Shown: piece after piece, positions 26,201 through 33,371 of the stretch
How positions within the stretch are numbered: position 1 is the first letter of the stretch
Layout: every line of letters begins with the position of its first letter
Assembly: GCA_002722315.1 (NCBI GenBank)
Contig: PBLG01000044.1
Span: 62,001 to 126,000 of the forward strand
Direction: 5' to 3'
Source of the DNA: Lysobacterales bacterium
GTDB taxonomy: Bacteria > Pseudomonadota > Gammaproteobacteria > Xanthomonadales > Wenzhouxiangellaceae
DNA length: 64,000 nucleotides
The notes under the pieces: generated by a model
The model's input: only the letters and a program-made list of their open reading frames with translations
Databases searched by the model: none
Told to the model about the DNA's origin: nothing
Translations under genes and position numbers: made by a program

Positions 26201-26467
26201 CACCTCCGGCGAGGCGCCGGGATAGTTGACGTTGATTCGAATAAGCGGATAGACGACTTCCGGCAGCAGGTTGACGGGCAAGCGATCGACGAAGAAAAGC
26301 CCCATGACCAGCACCACGGTGGCCAGCGCGGTGGTGCCCACCGGCCGGCGAATCGCCGCGTGGGTCAGGCCGCGGTAATACTTCGTGCCGCGCGCCGGAT
26401 CGCCGTCGTTCCGCGCCGGTCCGCGCGGCGAGTCGGCCGCTTCATTGTCCTTGCCTGGGCCGCTCAT
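23210..26467 (-). CDS. RND efflux pump permease (HAE1-type)
   Basis: A 1085-residue inner-membrane permease, normal size for the family. The N-terminus has the first helix after RRPVGTTALATVVLVMGLFF. The periplasmic porter sequence includes VNVNYPGASPEVIEEQVTRP and LERARSQLPDDVEPPRLRKW. TM4 has LGGLALGVGLLLDNAIVMLE, where the usual second aspartate of the proton relay is N (D-N, as in several HAE1 pumps). The second half repeats the plan (GSVLLIGIVVNNAILLVEYI). These pumps form a trimer and export hydrophobic compounds by proton antiport. It overlaps the adaptor gene by four bases (ATGA). No outer-membrane channel gene is adjacent, so TolC-type partners must come from elsewhere. Confidence 0.95.
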   Translation of the reverse strand: MSGPGKDNEAADSPRGPARNDGDPARGTKYYRGLTHAAIRRPVGTTALATVVLVMGLFFVDRLPVNLLPEVVYPLIRINVNYPGASPEVIEEQVTRPLERALASTEDLIRISSEAEEGRTDVNLIFEYGTDLDTALQNASRLLERARSQLPDDVEPPRLRKWDPGSSSVFEAGFSSNFRAPREVRDWVDNRLAPQLQSIPGVSGVEAVGGQERELEVIIDQQRLRSYGLTLAGVSEQLALENLNVAAGNVTGNSLDVMARTDGRFKSPEDIANVQLAVPGSDRRIRLDEIAEVRDGYREQRLFVRLGGTPATQVSVFKQPDANTVAVVDELIARLESLAASGFIPPDIDYRITEDAAYFIRGSVKSVSAAAVLGGVLAMVVVLAFLGSLRKSFVIGLSIPLAVMATFAMMGAAGLTLNVMSLGGLALGVGLLLDNAIVMLENISRHREKLGKSADLAAHEGADEVMSAITAGTLTNLAAVAPFLLITGLATLVFRELLVTISFAVIASLAVALTLVPMLAAQFAKVKFESGFSRLRIYRAFTGLIEWLAERYRGALNRLLAWRWAVVAAGVAVFIGSLTLAGRLGNEFLPQLDDGELGISMSLPAGATPEETNAATRLIEEEVNKMPHVQSVFALAGGNVWGGVANERPGRGYVLVRLDDAADRPEWPASRWVSEIRSRLDKLDIAGARMWAWSPGIRGLSFGVSGDDMELKVVGDDIGVLQDLAREIVDSIETIPGLTGVELDDEDRTPLLSIEVDRERAAALGLDISSVARSLRSAVSGFVPTRYSTGITEYDVRVRLPREDVSDIDALGQVIVANGVNGPIQARQVASFSLGEGPAEISRENQVRIQRIVGNFDTAQNDVGTIMAEVQRRIQALNMPNQYGVILGGQFETIRETNREMSIVIVLAVFLVFVVLAVQYEKLSNPLVIMTAAPLAAAGSALALWVTGTPISAPVFLGSVLLIGIVVNNAILLVEYIERRRNEGWEMQQAVVEAGGIRLRPILMTTLTTVVGMLPLAIGAGSGAMLMQPLAVAVVGGLLSAMLLTLFLVPCLYVIVQNAARAIGDFLTRRKSLADGSSETASQAG

Positions 26468-27546
26468 GCGCCACCGCCGACCGTCTCCACGACGCGAACG
26501 AGATCGCCCTCGGCCAGATCCAGCGGGTTGGAGGAAACGATCCTGTCACCGGGTTCGAGCCCGCCGAGAATCTCGCGCCAGTCACCGCGGATGACGCCGG
26601 TGGTGACCGCGCGACGGACCAGTTCGCTGTCCTCGTTGATCACCATCACGTACTGCTGTTCGCCCATGCCGACCGACCCGGCCGGCACCGCGAGCGCGTT
26701 CTGCTTGTAATCCACCAGCAGGTCGGCGCGCGCCAGGAATCCCGGGCGCACCCCGCGCTCGAAGGCCGCGGGCAGCGAGATTTCCACGGTCAGCAACCGG
26801 CTTGCACCGTCGGCCGCCGGGAAGATGCGGCGGACCGTGCCGGTCATGGTGTCGGTGTCGGAAAGCGCGTCGACCCGGATCGGCACCTCGGTGCCCACCC
26901 GGATTTCGCCGACATCGAGTTCGGAAACGCCGATGCGGACCACCAGGTCGTTGAGGTTGGCCAGTTCGAATGCCGTGGCGAGACTGCCGATGGAAGCGCC
27001 CGGCTCGACCATGCGGCCGATGACGTGGCCGTCGATCGGCGAGACGATGCGGCCGAAGTCGACCCGCGTCTGCCAAAGCTGCACTTCGCTTTGCGCGATG
27101 TCCAGGGTCGAGCGCGCGGTGATGAAGCTGGCCTCGTCGATGTAATTGCTGTCGCGCAAACGCTTGAGCCGTTCGAAGTTTGCCTCGGCCTCGCGCAGGG
27201 CCGCCTCGGCCCGCGCCAGCTCGGCGCGCTGCTCGCGAACGTCCAGTTCCGCCAGCAACTGGCCGGCCTCCACACGGTCTCCGGTCTCGACGAACACCTC
27301 GCGCACGATGCCCTGGGTGCGCGCGGCCAGTGCGATGGTCCTCAGCGCTTCGACCGGTGAAGACAGCTGAATGCGGCGCGACAGATCGCGCTGCGAGACC
27401 TCGTAGGCGCGCACGGGAAGAGACGAACGCTCGCGCTCGGTCGAAGGCGCAGCCGATTCGGGCTCGGAACTGCAGGCAGACAGCATCAGGCCGGCGAAAG
27501 ACGCCAGGGCCGCGCAGAAAAAGCGATTCATTGTTTTCGTTGACAT
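26464..27546 (-). CDS. RND pump periplasmic adaptor lipoprotein
   Basis: A 360-residue membrane-fusion protein. The signal ends in LSAC with lipidated cysteine at residue 25, so it is anchored in the inner membrane. It has a barrel-sandwich half motif (LSSPVEALRTIALAARTQGI, then VETGDRVEAGQLLAELDVRE), an alpha-hairpin (QRAELARAEAALREAEANFE), a second lipoyl half (GRIVSPIDGHVIGRMVEPGA) and beta-barrel strands near the C-terminus. It bridges the permease and an outer-membrane channel. The permease start overlaps its stop by four bases. An alternative ATG at 27531 would also give a lipoprotein. Confidence 0.93.
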   Translation of the reverse strand: MSTKTMNRFFCAALASFAGLMLSACSSEPESAAPSTERERSSLPVRAYEVSQRDLSRRIQLSSPVEALRTIALAARTQGIVREVFVETGDRVEAGQLLAELDVREQRAELARAEAALREAEANFERLKRLRDSNYIDEASFITARSTLDIAQSEVQLWQTRVDFGRIVSPIDGHVIGRMVEPGASIGSLATAFELANLNDLVVRIGVSELDVGEIRVGTEVPIRVDALSDTDTMTGTVRRIFPAADGASRLLTVEISLPAAFERGVRPGFLARADLLVDYKQNALAVPAGSVGMGEQQYVMVINEDSELVRRAVTTGVIRGDWREILGGLEPGDRIVSSNPLDLAEGDLVRVVETVGGGA

Positions 27547-27622
27547 AAGTGAAGTCTAGCGGCCGGCCGTCAACGTTGCGCCAATGCAGCCTTCACAGGG
27601 CCGCTGACAGTGCCGGTGCCGA

Positions 27623-27646
27623 CCGCGCCGGGAGAGGCCGGCGCGG
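27623..27646 (-). terminator. GC-rich hairpin after the S10 peptidase gene
   Basis: A nine-base-pair stem (CCGCGCCGG pairing with CCGGCGCGG) with a six-base loop lies about 25 bases past the stop codon at 27671. No T-run follows, so it may be only a stabilising 3' structure. Confidence 0.35.
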
Positions 27647-27670
27647 CCGGGCTTCAGGTTCCCCGGCGCT

Positions 27671-29224
27671 TCAGCGCGGGATGGCGTCGACGATGAACGC
27701 GGCGAGGTCGTCGCGGTAGGCCTGCATGGATTCTTCGTGCAGGTACATCATGTGCCCGGCCGGGTAGAGGTCGTAACGAATTCGCTCACGCGCCTCGGCC
27801 GGGATGTCGAGGTGGCGGATGTAATAGTTGGTCGCGGCGAACGGCGTGGCCAGGTCGTAATAGCCCTGCTGGATATGCAGCTTGAGGCCCGGGTTCATGA
27901 TCATGGCGCGCGACAGATCGGGCAGCAGGTTGACCGCCACCTGGCGGTTGCCGTCGGGGTCGCGATGGCTCCAGTCCCAGTCCAGCGGCCATGCCGTCGT
28001 CTTGTATTCCTCGTCGCGGCCGAACTCCAGCTCGTTGTGCAGGTAGTCGAAGAACGCGGCTGTGTAGGCCGGGCCCACCGCCGGGAAGAACGGGTCGTAG
28101 TCCATGGATTCGGCCAGCGGGTTGACCGACGGGCCGATGAAGCGAGAGTCGATCCGGCCGGCGATCAGCCGATTGTTTCGCTCGAGCTCCTGCAGGAACT
28201 GCTGGTGGTCGACGCGCAGGTCGGCCTTCATCCAGTAATCGGTGGTCGTGCCGGTGTAGGCGGCAGCCCGCTCGGCGATCTCGCGCTTGCGCCCCGGGTC
28301 GATGGTGTATCCGGCCGTCAGGGCCGGCAGGTATTCTTCCAGCGCGAAAGTCTCGACTTCGTCCAGGAACGGCTCGAGGTTATCGGGCCTGTCGGCCAGC
28401 GCCTCGTGGTACCAGGCGGTGGCCGCGAACGAGGGCAGGAACAGCGCGTGCGGCAGATCCAGCCCGCCGCCATCGCGGCCCGCGGCAGTGTCGATGAACG
28501 GCGAAACCAGGATCAGGCCGTTGAGGTTCATGCCGTGGCGGCTCTGCAGGTGATGGGCAAGCCCGGCGCCGCGCACGCCGCCGTAGCTCTCGCCGAGAAT
28601 GAACTTCGGCGCCGCCCACAACCCGTGTTCGGTGATGTATCGCTTGATGAACGCAGCCACCGATTCGATGTCCTGGTCGACGCCCCAGAACTGCTTGCCC
28701 TCGGCCTCGCCCAACGGTCTGGAAAACCCGGTGCCGACCGGATCGATCATCACCAGGTCGGCGATGTCGATGATGCTGAATTCGTTGTCGACGCGCTTCG
28801 CCGGCGGCGGATCGGCGTACCCGGCATCGTTGACCACCACCCGCTGCGGCCCGAGAATGCCCATGTGCAGCCACAGCGACGACGAGCCCGGTCCGCCGTT
28901 GAACGCAAACACGATCGGTCGCTCGGCGGGACCGTAATCGCCCTTGCGGTTGTAAGCCGTGTAGCCGAAGCGCGCGATCGGCTTGTCGTCCTCTTCCATG
29001 ATCAGCCAGCCGACGGTCGCGGTGTAATCGACCCGCTGGCCGTCGATGCGGATGCTGTGCTCGGTTACCGACTGCCTGGCCTGGGGCGACTCGGCTGCCT
29101 CGGCGGGATCGTGATCGTCCGCCAGCAACGGTGCAGCCGGGAGCGCGAGAACGACAAGCCAGATCATTGCGGAAAATGCCTTGGAAACCAGCGTTGGAAC
29201 GGTCGGCGAAGCAATACGATTCAT
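27671..29224 (-). CDS. S10 family serine carboxypeptidase, exported
   Basis: A 517-residue protein; ATG 29224 follows GGGAGAG. The signal peptide (FSAMIWLVVLALPAAPLLA-D) puts it in the periplasm or outside. Family S10 signatures are clear: AFNGGPGSSSLWLHMG for the oxyanion hole (about 107-122), VDQDIESVAAFIKRYITEHG, and the nucleophile elbow ILGESYGGVRGAG with S213. A late Asp lies in YYDLATPFAA and the His in PAGHMMYLHEES. Known members remove single residues from peptide C-termini at acid pH. The length is standard. It has its own transcription unit, divergent from the haemerythrin-globin pair, and a possible common intergenic regulator site lies at 29317. Confidence 0.93.
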   Translation of the reverse strand: MNRIASPTVPTLVSKAFSAMIWLVVLALPAAPLLADDHDPAEAAESPQARQSVTEHSIRIDGQRVDYTATVGWLIMEEDDKPIARFGYTAYNRKGDYGPAERPIVFAFNGGPGSSSLWLHMGILGPQRVVVNDAGYADPPPAKRVDNEFSIIDIADLVMIDPVGTGFSRPLGEAEGKQFWGVDQDIESVAAFIKRYITEHGLWAAPKFILGESYGGVRGAGLAHHLQSRHGMNLNGLILVSPFIDTAAGRDGGGLDLPHALFLPSFAATAWYHEALADRPDNLEPFLDEVETFALEEYLPALTAGYTIDPGRKREIAERAAAYTGTTTDYWMKADLRVDHQQFLQELERNNRLIAGRIDSRFIGPSVNPLAESMDYDPFFPAVGPAYTAAFFDYLHNELEFGRDEEYKTTAWPLDWDWSHRDPDGNRQVAVNLLPDLSRAMIMNPGLKLHIQQGYYDLATPFAATNYYIRHLDIPAEARERIRYDLYPAGHMMYLHEESMQAYRDDLAAFIVDAIPR

Positions 29225-29316
29225 CGGTGACTCTCCCGAGTTGAAGCCTGATGGTTCGATGGTAGCGCATCCCGCCGGGTCGGCAGGCGTTTCGCCGGCC
29301 TCGGCTTCGATGCGAT

Positions 29317-29358
29317 TTGATCCAGCCCAAATTCGCAGGCCGACCCCTCGGCCACAAT
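29317..29358 (+). promoter_or_regulatory. Degenerate FNR-type box and -10 of the haemerythrin-globin operon
   Basis: TTGATCCAGCCCAA (29317-29330) keeps the left TTGAT half and its spacer matches the site at 8847. The right half has two mismatches to ATCAA. CACAAT at 29353-29358 (4 of 6) would start transcription near 29365, putting the box centre at -41.5. The match is weak on its own, but the spacing and the gene content support it. Confidence 0.4.
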
Positions 29359-29430
29359 GGGGCCCCTTGCGGGCAATCGACCGCTGGACGACCAAATTTC
29401 GATGAACTTGAGAACAGGGGAGAACCCGCA

Positions 29431-29883
29431 ATGAGCGAACTGATCGCCTGGGACGACAGCCTCAGCGTTGGCATCGACGAGATCGACGAACAGCACAAGG
29501 TCCTGGTCCGGTTGCTCAACGACCTGGATCGTGCCATCAAGGAGCACCACGGCAACGAGGCCTGCCTGGCCATCCTCGACCGGCTGGTGGACTACACGCG
29601 AATCCACTTCGCGGTCGAGGAAGCGCTGATGCGCATCTTCGAATATCCCGACTACGAGAATCACAAGGCCGAGCACGAGGAACTGGTCGAAGAGGTGCTG
29701 TCGATGCGCCACGAGATCATCGACAACCAGCGCAAGATCAGCTTCAAGCTGCTGCACTTTCTGAAGATGTGGCTGACCCAGCACATCATGGATTCGGACA
29801 AGGAGTATTCGGAACACTTCCTGTCCAAAGGCATGAAATCGAAAAGCGGCAAGCGTGCCTGGTTCTCGCGCATCTGGTCCTGA
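29431..29883 (+). CDS. Bacteriohaemerythrin
   Basis: A 150-residue cytoplasmic protein; the ATG follows GGGGAG. It contains the di-iron ligands in order: H22 (DEQHKVL), H59 and E63 (RIHFAVEE), H78 and H82 (ENHKAEHEEL), and H118 with D123 (QHIMDSDKEY). The opening IAWDDSLSVGIDEIDEQH is typical. Family members bind O2 at the di-iron site and serve in oxygen storage, delivery or sensing, some also with NO. No output domain is fused, so it is a stand-alone carrier or sensor. A globin gene follows after three bases, so the two are co-transcribed. Confidence 0.95.
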   Translation: MSELIAWDDSLSVGIDEIDEQHKVLVRLLNDLDRAIKEHHGNEACLAILDRLVDYTRIHFAVEEALMRIFEYPDYENHKAEHEELVEEVLSMRHEIIDNQRKISFKLLHFLKMWLTQHIMDSDKEYSEHFLSKGMKSKSGKRAWFSRIWS

Positions 29884-29886
29884 CCG

Positions 29887-30318
29887 ATGACCCGCGCCGA
29901 ACGTCTCGCCGAATTCCACCGAAGCCTGGAGCGGGCCACCGCGGAGCCCGAGTTCCTGGACCGGTTCTACAAATCGTTCATGGCGATATCGCCGAAGATC
30001 CAGCGCGTCTTCGAGGGCACCGACATGGCGCGGCTGAAACGCAAGCTGAAATCATCGCTGCACGTGATGACCCTGGCCGTGGACGACGCGCCGGGCGCCG
30101 ACGACTACATGCGCTTTCTCGGCAAGACCCACCGCCGGCTCAACCTGGACCCGGCGCACTTCGACTTGTGGAAAGGTTCGCTGCTGAAAACCGCGGCCGA
30201 ATGCGATCCCGAATTCGACGACCGCACACAGGCCATCTGGGCCGAGGTCATCGGCAACGGGATCGAGCTGATGCGCGCCGGCATGGCGTCGCGCAGCAGC
30301 CGTAGCGCCTCCGAATAA
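29887..30318 (+). CDS. Single-domain globin
   Basis: A 143-residue globin, three bases after the haemerythrin stop. It runs AEFHRSLERATAEPEFLDRF with a helical body (KRKLKSSLHVMTLAVDDAPG). The probable proximal histidine is H82 in FLGKTHRRLNLDPAHFDLWK, followed by the G and H helices (QAIWAEVIGNGIELMRAGMA). It resembles single-domain or sensor-type bacterial globins rather than truncated ones. The pairing with haemerythrin implies shared use of O2 or NO, either as sensors or as scavengers; the exact role is inferred. Confidence 0.85.
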   Translation: MTRAERLAEFHRSLERATAEPEFLDRFYKSFMAISPKIQRVFEGTDMARLKRKLKSSLHVMTLAVDDAPGADDYMRFLGKTHRRLNLDPAHFDLWKGSLLKTAAECDPEFDDRTQAIWAEVIGNGIELMRAGMASRSSRSASE

Positions 30319-30351
30319 GCGTCGGCCGGTCGTCTCCCCGGCCGTCCCGCT

Positions 30352-31473
30352 TCAGCCCCGCGCCAGCGCCTCGGCGGCCGGTACGTAGTCGTAGCCAAGG
30401 TCGTGCGCCACCGCCTTGTAGGTGACCTGCCCCTTGTGCACGTTGAGCCCGGCCAGCAGGTGCTCGTCGTCCAGCATCGCCTTCTTCGCGCCCTTGTTGG
30501 CGATCTGCACCGCGTAGGCCAGCGTCGCGTTGGTCAGCGCAAACGTCGACGTACGCGCGACCGCGCCAGGCATGTTGGCCACGCAGTAGTGGATGATGCC
30601 TTCGACTTCGTAGGTCGGCTCCTGGTGCGTGGTGGCATGCGAGGTCTCGAAGCAGCCGCCCTGGTCGATCGCCACGTCCACCAGCACCGAGCCGGGCTCC
30701 ATGATCGACAGCTGGTCGCGACGCACCAGTTTGGGCGCCGCCGCGCCCGGAATAAGCACCGCGCCGATCACCAGGTCGACCGTGGACAGGTGCTCCTCGA
30801 TCGCCTCTTCGGTGGAATACAGCGTGTTGAGTCGTTCGCCGTAAAGATCGTCGATGTATTTCAGGCGCGGCAGCGAGCGATCGAAAACGGTGACGTCGGC
30901 ACCCATGCCCATGGCCATGCGCGCCGCGTTCAGCCCGACCACGCCACCGCCGATGATCATCACCTCGGCCGGGCGCACGCCGGGCACGCCGCCCAGCAGC
31001 ACGCCCGAACCGCCCTGCGCGCGCTCCAGCGCATGGGCGCCGGCCTGGATCGACATCCTCCCGGCGACTTCCGACATCGGCGCCAGCAGCGGCAGGCCGC
31101 CGGACCTGTCGGTGACGGTCTCGTAGGCGATTGCAGTACAACCCGAGTCGACCAGGCCTTTTGTCTGTTTCGGGTCCGGGGCCAGGTGGAGATAGGTGTA
31201 GAGGATCTGGCCCTCGCGCAGCATTTCGCATTCGTTGGGCTGCGGCTCCTTGACCTTGATGATCATGTCGGCCGAAGCAAAGATCTCTTCGGCCGAATCA
31301 ATAATCGTGCCGCCGGCGCGCTCGTAAAGTTCGTCGGTAAGACCGATCGCCTTTCCGCCGTCGCGCTGCACCATCACCTGGTGGCCGTGGCTGGCCAGCT
31401 CGCGCACGCCGGCCGGCGTCAGGCCGATCCGGTATTCGTGGTTCTTGATTTCCTTCGGTACCCCGATCCGCAT
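30352..31473 (-). CDS. ald: Alanine dehydrogenase
   Basis: A 373-residue enzyme of standard length. It starts [20 protein letters not shown], the family signature. The catalytic lysine region [20 protein letters not shown] and the histidine in YTYLHLAPD follow. The NAD-binding Rossmann fold reads [20 protein letters not shown], and the C-terminal block is [20 protein letters not shown]. It interconverts L-alanine and pyruvate plus ammonia using NAD, in the cytoplasm. It faces convergently toward the globin gene (34 bases between stops). Its own promoter is in the 258-base region before 31731. No Lrp-type regulator gene is adjacent. Confidence 0.97.
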   Translation of the reverse strand: MRIGVPKEIKNHEYRIGLTPAGVRELASHGHQVMVQRDGGKAIGLTDELYERAGGTIIDSAEEIFASADMIIKVKEPQPNECEMLREGQILYTYLHLAPDPKQTKGLVDSGCTAIAYETVTDRSGGLPLLAPMSEVAGRMSIQAGAHALERAQGGSGVLLGGVPGVRPAEVMIIGGGVVGLNAARMAMGMGADVTVFDRSLPRLKYIDDLYGERLNTLYSTEEAIEEHLSTVDLVIGAVLIPGAAAPKLVRRDQLSIMEPGSVLVDVAIDQGGCFETSHATTHQEPTYEVEGIIHYCVANMPGAVARTSTFALTNATLAYAVQIANKGAKKAMLDDEHLLAGLNVHKGQVTYKAVAHDLGYDYVPAAEALARG

Positions 31474-31730
31474 GATCTTCAGTCCTGTATTTTTTATGTA
31501 ACCCCGAAACAGCCGGATCGACAGTCGATCGAGCGCGCCCCGCCTCAGGAGCGAATTCTAACGCCGAAGCCTGTTTCACCGGGGATCTGGTTGGCCGATT
31601 CACCGGCGGGGAGATCGGCGGCGCCGGCAAGGCCTCGAGACATCCGGCAGCTGGAGGCGCGATCGACTGCGTGGGCGCCGTTTCGATGTGCGATTTTCCC
31701 GGTCACCGGCATTGGCAGTCTTGAAACCCG

Positions 31731-32687
31731 ATGCCGTACCAACCGTCCATGAGCACCCAAGGCCCCCAGATCAATCGAGTTCGGTTCGCCGCCAGGGCGG
31801 CGCTGATCGTGGCGGTGATCGGTGCATTCGCCACCGTCTCCGTCTCGAGCCTGGAGGCGACAACCACACGGTTCGGCAACGCTGGCTGGATTCATTGGTT
31901 GATCGGCTTTTTCGCGCTCGTTTCCGGGCTGATCGCGGCCGGGGCAACCTTCGTCACCTTTATCGATCGCCGCGGGCTCAGGCGACATCGAATCGACCCC
32001 GGCGCGCCGATGACGGACGGACAGCAGGTCGCGCTGTCGGGCCGCGTCAGGGTCGAGGGCACGCCGCTGCAGTCGCCGTTCAGCGACACCGGCTGCGCCG
32101 GCTTCAGCTACCAGGTGACGGGACAGCGCCGTGGAATAGGCGACAGAGCAGGCGGCAACCGCTCGACGCTTTGCCTGGCCGGGTTCGCGCTGTCGGCGGC
32201 CGTTCTCGACTGCGGTTCGCGCATCTTCCCGATACGGGCCATACCCGATGTCGATACCGATTTCCGGTCGACCGCCATGGGCGGCGCCTGGGGTCGACGC
32301 GCGCTCGAGCGGATCCGCGCCGGTGCCGACACGCTGCCGCAGGTCGGCGGCCTCGAGGCGCGCGGCGCGCTGGAATCGGCGCGCAGAAATCTGGCCGGGC
32401 CTCGGTCGATGGACTTCTACGTGAGCCCGACCATCGGAACCGACAACACGATCAGTGTGATCGAGGACGTCCTGCCGGCCGACGCCGAGGTGACGCTGTT
32501 GGCGACCTACGCAGCAGGCTCCGAGGGGCTGGACGGTCGCCGACGAGGCGGCATGAAGGCATTCTGCGGATCGCTGGATACCCGTCTGGCCGCCCTTGAC
32601 CATGAGTTCAGCAAGGGCGTGAAGATCGCGCTGGTGCTGCTTGGCATCGGACTGTCGCTGACCAGCGCGGCATGGTGGCTGCCCTGA
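31731..32687 (+). CDS. Membrane protein with possible GIDE-type domain
   Basis: A 318-residue protein. Membrane helices lie at about 22-42 (AALIVAVIGAFATVS), about 55-77 (WIHWLIGFFALVSGLIAAGA) and at the C-terminus (KIALVLLGIGLSLTSAAWWL). Between them is a soluble stretch of roughly 215 residues. ALSGRVRVEGTPLQSPFSDT followed by GCAGFSYQVTG resembles the GIDE/BAM domain of membrane E3 ubiquitin ligases and their bacterial relatives, in which a G-x-V-x-x-x-x-P-L-x-S-P-x-S-x-x-x-C-x-x-Y pattern is typical. No RING domain is present. The bacterial function is unknown. The start is uncertain (ATG 31731 or 31749). It precedes the second sigma/kinase cassette, but that cassette has its own promoter. 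Confidence 0.6.
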   Translation: MPYQPSMSTQGPQINRVRFAARAALIVAVIGAFATVSVSSLEATTTRFGNAGWIHWLIGFFALVSGLIAAGATFVTFIDRRGLRRHRIDPGAPMTDGQQVALSGRVRVEGTPLQSPFSDTGCAGFSYQVTGQRRGIGDRAGGNRSTLCLAGFALSAAVLDCGSRIFPIRAIPDVDTDFRSTAMGGAWGRRALERIRAGADTLPQVGGLEARGALESARRNLAGPRSMDFYVSPTIGTDNTISVIEDVLPADAEVTLLATYAAGSEGLDGRRRGGMKAFCGSLDTRLAALDHEFSKGVKIALVLLGIGLSLTSAAWWLP

Positions 32688-32742
32688 GCACATGACGATA
32701 TGAGGGGTTGCGCGATGCCGGCGCTGGAAAGAAACCGGCCAT

Positions 32743-32771
32743 TTGAGGCCGCCGGAGTCGTGGCCTATACT
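32743..32771 (+). promoter_or_regulatory. Predicted sigma-70 promoter of the second sigma/kinase operon
   Basis: TTGAGG (32743-32748), a 17-base spacer and TATACT (32766-32771, 5 of 6 matches). Transcription would start near 32778, about 27 bases before the sigma-factor ATG at 32805. Confidence 0.5.
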
Positions 32772-32804
32772 CTGCTGGTATCAACCGGTCGAGTACCCGA
32801 GCCC

Positions 32805-33371
32805 ATGGACCAGCCGCTCGAGTCCACAGCGTCGCTTTTACGACGCGTCGCTGACGACGATGAAGCGGCACGCGAGCGCCTGTGCCGCCAATACCTGCCA
32901 ATGCTGACGCGCTGGGCTCACGGCCGCCTTCCGGACTATGCGCGCGATCTCGCCGAGACCCAGGACCTCGTCCAGACCGCGCTGATTCGGGCGCTCGACC
33001 AGATCGGCGAGTTCGAGGCCCTGCGCGAGGGCGCCTTCCTGGCCTACCTGCGCAAGATTCTCCTCAACAGCATCCGGATGGAGATCAGGCGCGTCACCCG
33101 CCGCAACCGTCACGGATTCGCGGATCCGGAGCTCGAACCGGCCGATCCCGACGCCTCCATACTGAGCGCGGTGATCGGCCTGGACGTGCTCGAAAGCTAT
33201 GAAGAGGCGTTGATGACGCTCTCCGACAAAGCGCGCGAGGCGGTGATGCTGAGAGTCGAATTCGGCTATTCGTTTGCCGAGATCGCGCTGGCGACCGACA
33301 CGCCTTCGGCCAACAGCGCACGCATGCTGGTGTCGCGCGCGCTGGTCCAGCTGGCCGAGGCCATGAAGTGA
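32805..33371 (+). CDS. ECF-type sigma-70 family RNA polymerase sigma factor (second copy)
   Basis: A 188-residue protein from ATG 32805 (MDQPLESTASLLRRVADDDE). Region 2 includes RDLAETQDLVQTALIRALDQ, matching DLADTDDLVQVSLLRALN of the first cassette at 7500-8063. Region 4 is LMTLSDKAREAVMLRVEFGY followed by SFAEIALATDTPSANSARM. The two proteins are clear paralogues, sharing RWAHGRLP and AYLR-ILLN blocks. A partner kinase overlaps its stop by four bases (GTGA). As with the first cassette, no anti-sigma factor is seen. Its in-frame extension upstream to 32700 is ignored because the promoter lies inside it. Confidence 0.9.
   Translation: MDQPLESTASLLRRVADDDEAARERLCRQYLPMLTRWAHGRLPDYARDLAETQDLVQTALIRALDQIGEFEALREGAFLAYLRKILLNSIRMEIRRVTRRNRHGFADPELEPADPDASILSAVIGLDVLESYEEALMTLSDKAREAVMLRVEFGYSFAEIALATDTPSANSARMLVSRALVQLAEAMK

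Noticed and set aside
27623..27646. Strong rho-independent terminator after the S10 gene
   Set aside because: The hairpin is good, but there is no T-run, so it was kept only as a weak terminator-like feature.
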